Assembly: GCA_035551355.1 (NCBI GenBank)
Contig: DASZNF010000145.1
Span: forward strand, 1 to 16,247
From: DATATV01 sp035551355
GTDB lineage: Bacteria > Actinomycetota > Actinomycetes > Mycobacteriales > Pseudonocardiaceae
DNA length: 16,247 nucleotides
Direction: 5' to 3'
Position 1 is the stretch's first letter, and the number at the start of each line of letters is the position of its first letter. Positions 5,983 to 11,895 of this stretch are shown here, in pieces. A program made the position numbers and the translations under genes. The notes beneath the pieces are model-generated. The model was not told the DNA's origin, did no database searches, and saw only the letters and a list, made by a program, of their open reading frames with translations.

Positions 5983-6806
5983 CTTCGTTCCCGCGCGATC
6001 ATGGCCAGGTCGTCCAGCGCGAAGCGCAGGCCGGCCGGGCGCAATGGATTGACACTGAACCAGTCCGGGGCCCGGTGCACTCGGACCCGGCCGCGCGGAC
6101 CGTCCAACCAGGACAGTTCGGACCCGGCCCGTTCGACCGTCTCCCCGGTGCGCCGGGTCGCGCCGAGCTGGCCGCGGCCGGTGAGCGTGGACAGCAGGAC
6201 GGCCAGCTGATCCAGTGCGTCCGGATCGCCCCCGTAGTCCCGCATCAGCGCGCGCAGCCCGGCCACCAGTTCCGCGTCGCCGGTCGACTCCGCGGCCAGC
6301 CGGGACGCCCGATCCACCACGCGGCTGGGCAGCATGATGGGCATGGTGCGGGCCGGGGCGGCCCGGGGCACCAGCCGGCGCAGCCCAGCGGCCAGCGCGG
6401 TGTCCGCGACCCGGCGCACCCGCACCGTCGCGGTGTCGTCCTCGCTGAGCTCCTGTTCGCACAGCAGCGCCGAGGACCGGTAGACCAGCGCCACCGCGCC
6501 GATGTGCCGCTGCGGGGTCACCGCGACCAGGTCGACCGAGCCGCGGTACTCGCGCAACGCGGTGACCAGTTCGGCCGCCGCACCCAGCGGACCACGCGCG
6601 TCGGCCAGTCCGCGTTGCCGCAACGCGAATCCGGCCGTGTCCAGCAACACCGCGCGCTCGCCCGGAATGCGGCCGAACGAGGGCACCCGCAACGGAAACG
6701 GCATGGGCGCCCCGGCGTGTGCGGCCAGCAGATCCAGCTCCACCAGTCCGAAGTGGACACCGGCGTCGTCCAGCGTGGCCGGAACGTCGTGCAGAGCGGC
6801 GGTCAT
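5979..6806 (-). CDS. EspG-family ESX secretion-associated chaperone
   Basis: A 275-aa protein with ATG 6806 overlapping the upstream stop (ATGA). The start pattern, a strand ending in LVELDLLAAHAG, then PMPFPLRVPSFGRIPGERA (34-52) and LREYRGSVDLVAV (85-97), matches the actinobacterial EspG family. Members are cytosolic chaperones that hold PE/PPE-type substrates by the helical tip and deliver them to the ESX machine. Its length is close to the family norm (about 260-300). Its presence beside a PPE-like protein supports a substrate-chaperone pair, although no PE partner is visible. Confidence 0.8.
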   Translation of the reverse strand: MTAALHDVPATLDDAGVHFGLVELDLLAAHAGAPMPFPLRVPSFGRIPGERAVLLDTAGFALRQRGLADARGPLGAAAELVTALREYRGSVDLVAVTPQRHIGAVALVYRSSALLCEQELSEDDTATVRVRRVADTALAAGLRRLVPRAAPARTMPIMLPSRVVDRASRLAAESTGDAELVAGLRALMRDYGGDPDALDQLAVLLSTLTGRGQLGATRRTGETVERAGSELSWLDGPRGRVRVHRAPDWFSVNPLRPAGLRFALDDLAMIARERR

Positions 6807-7156
6807 CCGGCGTGGCCCTCCCGCGCCGCCGCCCGGAACTCCTGCGCCGCCTGATGTTCGGCGTTCAGGTAGTTCGCCACGGTGTCGCGCAGCGCGGTGT
6901 GCACGGTGCGCAGTTCGCTGTCGGCGCCGCTGATCTCGCCGGTCAGCCCGACCTCGCCCGCCGCCTGGCGCAGGCGCGCGGCCAGGTGCAACGCCGGTGG
7001 CGCGGTGCCGAGTTTGGGCAACCGCTCGGCCAGCCGGCCCGCCGAGCTGACCAGGCCGTTGGTCTGGTCGTTGAGCGAGCCGAGCGCGCCGACCTGCGCG
7101 GTCAGTTCCGTTGGGGTGAGCCGGTATCCGGGTCCCGGGGATGCGGCGGTACTCAC
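6803..7156 (-). CDS. Small helical ESX target with YxxxE motif
   Basis: A 117-aa protein starting at GTG 7156 with a strong GAAGGAG ribosome site 4-5 nt upstream, 26 bp after the preceding gene. Mostly helical: two long helices (about 15-46 and 54-105) separated by a Pro/Gly turn (LPKLGTAPP, 46-54) where WXG100 proteins carry W-x-G. There is no Trp. Tyr96-Leu-Asn-Ala-Glu100 (NYLNAE) fits the YxxxD/E export signal near the C-terminus. It is likely an ESX-exported protein and might be the partner for the PPE-like protein encoded just upstream. No named family is recognised. Confidence 0.7.
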   Translation of the reverse strand: MSTAASPGPGYRLTPTELTAQVGALGSLNDQTNGLVSSAGRLAERLPKLGTAPPALHLAARLRQAAGEVGLTGEISGADSELRTVHTALRDTVANYLNAEHQAAQEFRAAAREGHAG

Positions 7157-7182
7157 CGGCGCTCCTTCCGCTGTGCTGGCCG

Positions 7183-8346
7183 CTACTGCCCGATGACCGG
7201 GGGAGTGGCGGCATCGTCGAAGTCGAACAACCGGTGGTCGATGGTCGGCAGCCGGTTCTCGTGCTCGGCGTCCTCGCCGCGGCGGGCGCCTCGGCCGGCC
7301 CCGGCCCCCGGCGCCGCGTCAGGGCCGGCCGAGGCTTCGCCGGCGAGCTCGTCGAACGGCAGACCGGTGCGACCCGGCTGCGGATCGAACACGCCCGCGA
7401 CCGCGCCCAGTCCGCTGCCCCCGGCACCTCGGGACAGCGGACTGGTTCCCACCAACTGGCCCCACGGCACCCCGCTGCCCGATCCCCCAGCGCCGCCGGA
7501 CAGCGGCCCGGCGTAGTCGGACAACGTGGTACTGGCCAGTCCGGTGGAGCTCGCCAGATCGGCGCCACTTGCGGCGCCCGCGACGGTGCTGCTGCTGTGG
7601 CCCAGGCTGGTCTCGTAGGTCTGCATCACGTGCACGGCCTGGGCTTTCTCCTCGGCCGCGGCGACATTGGCCAGGAACAGGCTGGCACCTCCGCCCGCGA
7701 CCGCGCCGATGGCCGCGCCCATGAGTGCGCCCGGCGCGGCCCCGATACCGCCGGCCCCGGCGCCCATGACGCCGCCGATCACGGCGCCCACCCCCGCCCC
7801 GGCCGCCGCCCCGGCCACGGCCACTCCGGTCGGGTCACCTGGCGGGGACGGCATGGTGTTGCGCGCGGTCGCCAGCGCGTCGCCTGCGTGCTGCGTGGCC
7901 TGCTGCACGGTGGCCGCGCGGGTGCCGATCCCGGAGGTCCGGGTGCTCAGCTGCCCCAGCCGGGCCGAAGCCGGTTCGGCCGCCTGGCCCGACCAGTTCT
8001 CGGTCAACGCGGACTGCTGCGTGCGCAGTGCGTCCGCGTTGTCCCCCAACGCGCTGCTGTGCCGGCCCCATTCGTCGGCGACCGAGCCGACGTCCCCGAC
8101 ATCCGCGTTCTGCCATAGCATGTCGTAGAGCTGCTGGTGGGTGTAGGCGTTCCAGTTGGTGGTGCCGGCCGGAATCGGCACCCCGAAATAGCCCTCCCAG
8201 ACATTACGCAGAGTGGTCACCAACGGCTGCGCCAACGCGCCCACCGGGCCCGCCTGCGCCAACGCCGAAGTCGCCGCGCTGGCCAGGTTTTCCACTCCGG
8301 AAGACGCCTGGCTCACCACGTCGGCGGCGTCCAACCCGTCAGCCAC
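7183..8346 (-). CDS. PPE/WXG100-like ESX cargo with glycine-zipper segment
   Basis: First gene of the ESX operon, 387 aa, from GTG 8346 with GGGGG 5 nt upstream. Residues 65-165 form the WXG-type helical hairpin: NWNAYTHQQLYDMLW, a long helix, the turn Trp118-Ser-Gly120 (ENWSG), then a second helix. Residues 174-230 are Gly/Ala/Val-rich with small-residue spacing (for example AGVGAVIGGVMGAG), two candidate hydrophobic hairpin legs split at Pro205. The rest is a Gly/Ser/Pro-rich tail ending LFDFDDAATPPVIGQ. An acidic stretch plus 'PPVIG' end is, as I recall, typical of PPE-like ESX proteins in Pseudonocardiales. It is probably secreted or surface-exposed via a type VII system encoded elsewhere, chaperoned by the EspG-like neighbour. 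Confidence 0.75.
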   Translation of the reverse strand: MADGLDAADVVSQASSGVENLASAATSALAQAGPVGALAQPLVTTLRNVWEGYFGVPIPAGTTNWNAYTHQQLYDMLWQNADVGDVGSVADEWGRHSSALGDNADALRTQQSALTENWSGQAAEPASARLGQLSTRTSGIGTRAATVQQATQHAGDALATARNTMPSPPGDPTGVAVAGAAAGAGVGAVIGGVMGAGAGGIGAAPGALMGAAIGAVAGGGASLFLANVAAAEEKAQAVHVMQTYETSLGHSSSTVAGAASGADLASSTGLASTTLSDYAGPLSGGAGGSGSGVPWGQLVGTSPLSRGAGGSGLGAVAGVFDPQPGRTGLPFDELAGEASAGPDAAPGAGAGRGARRGEDAEHENRLPTIDHRLFDFDDAATPPVIGQ

Positions 8347-8369
8347 GCCTACCCCCAGTAATCGGCCGA

Positions 8370-8383
8370 GTCACTGACGTGAC
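8370..8383. promoter_or_regulatory. Inverted repeat at the ESX-operon transcription start region
   Basis: GTCAC (8370-8374), spacer TGAC, GTGAC (8379-8383). It overlaps the end of the proposed -10 and the expected start point on the minus strand, where a repressor would block initiation. It is short, so it may be coincidental. Confidence 0.3.
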
Positions 8384-8424
8384 GCTATCGAGTGGCGATG
8401 AAATCCCGATGAAACGACGATCAC
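8382..8424 (-). promoter_or_regulatory. SARP-type promoter of the ESX operon: heptamer repeats plus -10
   Basis: Read on the minus strand: GTGATCG (8424-8418), TTCATCG (8413-8407) and TTCATCG (8402-8396), each separated by 4 bp (11-bp pitch), then exactly 8 bp, then a -10 TAGCGT (8387-8382). Known SARP promoters have direct heptamers at 11-bp pitch with the last one 8 bp before the -10. No good -35 exists (ATCGGG at the expected place), consistent with activator dependence. Transcription would start near 8375, giving a leader of about 29 nt with a GGGGG ribosome site before GTG 8346. Candidate binders are the NarL-SARP hybrid and the divergent AfsR-like regulator. A PhoP box (11-bp units like GTTCACC) is an alternative reading. 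Confidence 0.6.
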
Positions 8425-8518
8425 CCTCCCTGGTGACACGGGTTTCCGGCGCGCCGGTGAAATGTGCCCGGATGCCGGCCCGGGTTAGGGTTCGGGCGAC
8501 CGGCAGGGGAGGACACGG

Positions 8519-11500
8519 ATGGGCTCGGCGGCGCGGTTCGGCGTGCTGGGCCCGCTGGTGGCCGAGGACACCCATGGCCCGCTCGACCTGAAGGGCCCCC
8601 GGCACCGGGCGGTGCTGGCCCGGTTGCTGATCGCCCGCGGTCGGGTCGTTCCGGTGGACCGGCTGGTCGAGGACCTGTGGACCGACCCGCCCGCGGGCGG
8701 GATCGGAGCGGTGCAGACCTTCGTGTCCGCGCTGCGTCGGTCGCTGGAGCCGGACCGGCCCCCGCGCGCGCCGGCCGAATTGCTGGTGACGTTGCCGCCC
8801 GGCTATGCGCTGCGGACGGATTCGGTTGACGCGGAACGGTTTGCTCTTCTCGTGAACGAAAGCGGTGCGTCCCTGGCCGAGGTACGGCCCGGGGACGCGC
8901 TGGCTGGGGCGGATGCGGCGTTGGCGTTGTGGCGCGGACCGGCGTACGCCGAATTCGCCGACGAGGCGTGGGCGCGGGCCGAGATCGCCCGGCTGGACGA
9001 GTTGCGGTTGCTGGCCCTGCAGCGACGGGCCGAGGCGCTGCTTGAGCTCGGCCGGGGCGCGGAAGCGGTGCCGGAGCTGGAAGAGCAGCTGGCGGCGCAT
9101 CCGTGGCGGGAACGGGCGTGGCGGCTGCTGGCGCTGGCGTTGTACCGGTCGGGGCGGCAGGGCGACGCGCTCGGGGCGGTCCGCCGGGCGAGACGACTGC
9201 TGGCCGGGGAGCTGGGCGTGGACCCGGGACCGGAGCTGCGAGAGGCAGAAGCGGAAATCCTTGCGCAGAAGGCGATTTCGCCGCGAGCGGGGGAGGACGC
9301 GCGGCCGGCCGACGGGGTGGCTTCGCCGTCGCGGGCGCTGGAGGTGCGGCGGGCCGAGGGGCGGGCGCGATCGGCGGACCTGCCATCGCGGTTGTTGGTC
9401 GGGCGGGCGGAGGAGCTGGCGCAGCTGGCTGCCGCGGCCGACCTGGCGGCGCAGGGCCGATCGCGGTTCGTGCTGGTCTCCGGTGACGCGGGCGTGGGCA
9501 AAACCGCGCTGCTGGAGGCGTTTCTGGCGCGTCTGGCCGAGCAGGGCTGGCGCACCGCGTGGGGCGCGAATCCGGATGACGCGGGGCTGCCCGCGGCCTG
9601 GCCGTGGACCCGGATTCTGGCCGCCCTGGCCGATTCCGGAAGCGCGCGGCCGCGTGTGCGGTCCTCGGCTGATCCCGGATCTGAATTGCCGACCGAGCCG
9701 CCGTCAGCGACCGAGCCGCCGTCCGCGACCGAGCCGCCGTCCGCGACCGATTCCCCTGCCGCGCCGTCGCCCGCGCTGTCGTCGGCCGAGCCTGGCGATG
9801 ATCCGTTGGTGGCGCGGTTTCGCCGGCACCGCGCGGTCCGCGACCATCTCGCCATCCTCGGCCCGGTCGCCCTGGTCGTGGACGATCTGCACTGGGCCGG
9901 TGCGGAAACCCTGGCCCTGCTGGCCGCCATCGTGACCGAGCCGCTGGACGCGCCGGTCCTGCTGATCGCCGTGCATCGCGCCACCGACATTTCGGCTCAA
10001 CTGGTCGATTTCCTGGGCCGGGTGGCACGAGCCGAGCCGATGCGCATCTATCTCGGCGGGCTGGCCGTGGCGGAGGTGGCCGAACTGGTGCCGGCCACGC
10101 TCGGGCGACCGGTCGATGCGGCGACCATCGAGGTGATTACCCGGCGCGCCAACGGAAATCCGTTCTTTGTTCGCGAATTGACCCGGCTCTACGCGGCGGA
10201 GGGCGCGACCGGATTGGCCACGGTGCCACCGGGGGTGCAGGACGTGGTGCGGCACCGGCTGGCCGCGTTGCCCGAACCGGTGCGCACGATGGTGCGGCAG
10301 GCCGCCGTGCTGGGCGCCGAGGTTGACCTGGCGCTGCTGGCCGGTCCGGTCGACGAGCTGGTGGACGCGGCGGAAACCGCGGTGCACCACGGGTTTCTGG
10401 TGGAGCGCGGACCGGGGTTGTTCGAGTTCGCGCACGACCTGGTGCGGGATACGGTGTACCAGGACGTGTCCCGTACCCGGCGGGCCCGCTGGCACACCGA
10501 GCTCGCCGAACGGATCTTGCGCGAGCGGCCCGCGGCGGTGGAGGCGATCGCCCGGCACTTCGTGCTGGCGGGCACGCCGGACACCGCGGCGCGGGCGGCG
10601 AAGTTCGCCCGGGCCGCGGCCGAGCAGGCCGAACGCCGGTTCGCCCCGCACGAGGCGGCCCGGCTGTGGGGCCGGGCGCTGGCCGCGCACGACCGCGCGC
10701 CGGGCGGATCGGTGCGGGAACGGCTGGACCTGGTGATGGGCCTGGTGCGGGCGCTGGCCGTCAGCGGCGATCTGGCCGAGGCCCGACGGCACCGGGGGAG
10801 TGCGCTGGCGCTGGCCGAGCAGGTGGGGGATGCGACGCTGACCGCGCGGGTGATCGGCGCGTTCGACGTGCCCGCGATCTGGACGCAGTCCGACGATCCG
10901 GAACTGGCCCGGCGGATCGTCGCGGCCACGGAGCGGACCCTGGCCGAGTTGCCGCCCGGGCGCACGGCGGTGCGCAGCCGTTTGCTGGCCACGATCGCAC
11001 TTGAGTCGCGTGGCACCGGGGACACCCGGGCGCGGGACGCGGCTCTCGACGCCGAGGCGATCGCGCGGGAACTCGATGATCCGGCCGCATTGGCCTTCGC
11101 GTTGAACGCGCGGTTCATGCAGTCCTTCGACCGGGCCGGGTTGGCCGAGGCACGGGCGGGGATCGGCGTGGAACTGGTGGAACTGGCCGCGGCGCACCGG
11201 CTGCTGAGTTTCGCGGTGCTCGGCGAGTTGATGTTGGTGCAGGCGTGCTCGGCGCTGGCCGATTTCGCGGCCGCCGACCGGCATGCGGCCGCGGCCGAAC
11301 GGCTGGGCGAGCGGTACCAGATCCCGTTGGTGGCGGTGTTCACCGAGTGGTACCGGGCGTTGCGAATCGCGGTGCGGGGACCGGTCGAGCGGGCGCGGGC
11401 GGCGTACCGGGCCGCGGCGGCGAGGTTGGCCGTGACCGGGATGTCCGGGCTGGACAACGGAATTCTGCCGTTGGCGCTGCGCTGCCTCGACGTGGCTCAC

Positions 11501-11854
11501 GGCGCGACCGACGTGGCGACGGAGGATGCGGAGCTGCCGCGAGACCTGTTGTACGAGGCGCGAACCGGCCTGCGGGCGGTCGCCACGCTGGCCCGCGACG
11601 ACAAGGACGGGATGCGGGCGCGGTATGCGGAACTGCTGCCCGCGGCGGGGGAGTTGGCGGGCGCGGGCAGCGGCCTGCTGACGTTGCGCCCGGTCGCCCA
11701 GTACCTGGGTGATCTGGCGATGGCACTGGGCCGGGCCGACGCGGCCGCGGATCACTATCGACAGGCGATGACCCTGGCCGAGCGAGCCGGCGCCCCGGAC
11801 TGGGCAGCCGCGGCCCGCGCGGGAATGGTTGCGGCCCAACGGCTGCACGCGTAG
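8519..11854 (+). CDS. Large SARP-family regulator (AfsR-class: wHTH-BTAD-AAA ATPase-TPR-like)
   Basis: This 1111-aa protein starts at ATG 8519 with GGGGAGG 6-7 nt upstream. Domains: OmpR-type winged helix (about 5-98; FGVLGPL to LPPGYALR), BTAD (about 103-248, ending LGVDPGPELREAEAEIL), a linker, then a STAND/AAA-type ATPase with Walker A GDAGVGKT (322-329) and Walker B ALVVDD (451-456, followed by LHWAG). A long alpha-helical C-terminal half (about 600-1111) is probably TPR-like. This is the layout of large SARP/AfsR or LAL-like regulators, which activate secondary metabolism or other gene sets using ATP and a ligand or partner signal. An unusual Pro/Ser/Thr insert with 18-bp repeats lies between Walker A and B. 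It is transcribed away from the ESX operon, so it is a candidate local activator. Low confidence on regulon, high on family. Confidence 0.85.
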   Translation: MGSAARFGVLGPLVAEDTHGPLDLKGPRHRAVLARLLIARGRVVPVDRLVEDLWTDPPAGGIGAVQTFVSALRRSLEPDRPPRAPAELLVTLPPGYALRTDSVDAERFALLVNESGASLAEVRPGDALAGADAALALWRGPAYAEFADEAWARAEIARLDELRLLALQRRAEALLELGRGAEAVPELEEQLAAHPWRERAWRLLALALYRSGRQGDALGAVRRARRLLAGELGVDPGPELREAEAEILAQKAISPRAGEDARPADGVASPSRALEVRRAEGRARSADLPSRLLVGRAEELAQLAAAADLAAQGRSRFVLVSGDAGVGKTALLEAFLARLAEQGWRTAWGANPDDAGLPAAWPWTRILAALADSGSARPRVRSSADPGSELPTEPPSATEPPSATEPPSATDSPAAPSPALSSAEPGDDPLVARFRRHRAVRDHLAILGPVALVVDDLHWAGAETLALLAAIVTEPLDAPVLLIAVHRATDISAQLVDFLGRVARAEPMRIYLGGLAVAEVAELVPATLGRPVDAATIEVITRRANGNPFFVRELTRLYAAEGATGLATVPPGVQDVVRHRLAALPEPVRTMVRQAAVLGAEVDLALLAGPVDELVDAAETAVHHGFLVERGPGLFEFAHDLVRDTVYQDVSRTRRARWHTELAERILRERPAAVEAIARHFVLAGTPDTAARAAKFARAAAEQAERRFAPHEAARLWGRALAAHDRAPGGSVRERLDLVMGLVRALAVSGDLAEARRHRGSALALAEQVGDATLTARVIGAFDVPAIWTQSDDPELARRIVAATERTLAELPPGRTAVRSRLLATIALESRGTGDTRARDAALDAEAIARELDDPAALAFALNARFMQSFDRAGLAEARAGIGVELVELAAAHRLLSFAVLGELMLVQACSALADFAAADRHAAAAERLGERYQIPLVAVFTEWYRALRIAVRGPVERARAAYRAAAARLAVTGMSGLDNGILPLALRCLDVAHGATDVATEDAELPRDLLYEARTGLRAVATLARDDKDGMRARYAELLPAAGELAGAGSGLLTLRPVAQYLGDLAMALGRADAAADHYRQAMTLAERAGAPDWAAAARAGMVAAQRLHA
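9691..9744. repeat. Three 18-bp tandem repeats inside the ATPase domain
   Basis: The unit gaccgagccgccgtccgc occurs at 9709-9726 and 9727-9744, with a one-base variant at 9691-9708 and a partial fourth unit (gaccga) after it. It encodes repeating Thr-Glu-Pro-Pro-Ser-Ala in a disordered insert at residues 392-411 of the AfsR-like protein. The repeats keep frame, so copy number could vary between strains without breaking the gene. Confidence 0.85.
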
Positions 11855-11856
11855 GA

Positions 11857-11887
11857 CGCGGCCGGTCCCGGATCAGGACCGGCCGCG
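11857..11887. terminator. Strong bidirectional terminator hairpin
   Basis: A perfect 12-bp inverted repeat, CGCGGCCGGTCC (11857-11868) and GGACCGGCCGCG (11876-11887), has a 7-nt loop. It fills the 41-bp gap between the convergent AfsR-like and HelD-like genes and begins 2 nt after the first stop codon. GC-rich, no T-tract on either strand beyond ctt. Confidence 0.8.
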
Positions 11888-11895
11888 CTTCGATG

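Noticed and set aside
8396..8424. PHO box interpretation of the ESX-promoter repeats
   Set aside because: The pitch fits, but units match the recalled GTTCACC consensus at only 5 of 7 positions, and the 8-bp spacing to the -10 is the SARP arrangement. Kept as an alternative, not as the main call.
8421..10028. 535-aa Pro/Arg/Ala-rich minus-strand frame
   Set aside because: It is a shadow of the AfsR-like gene on the opposite strand, with no domain and a composition bias.
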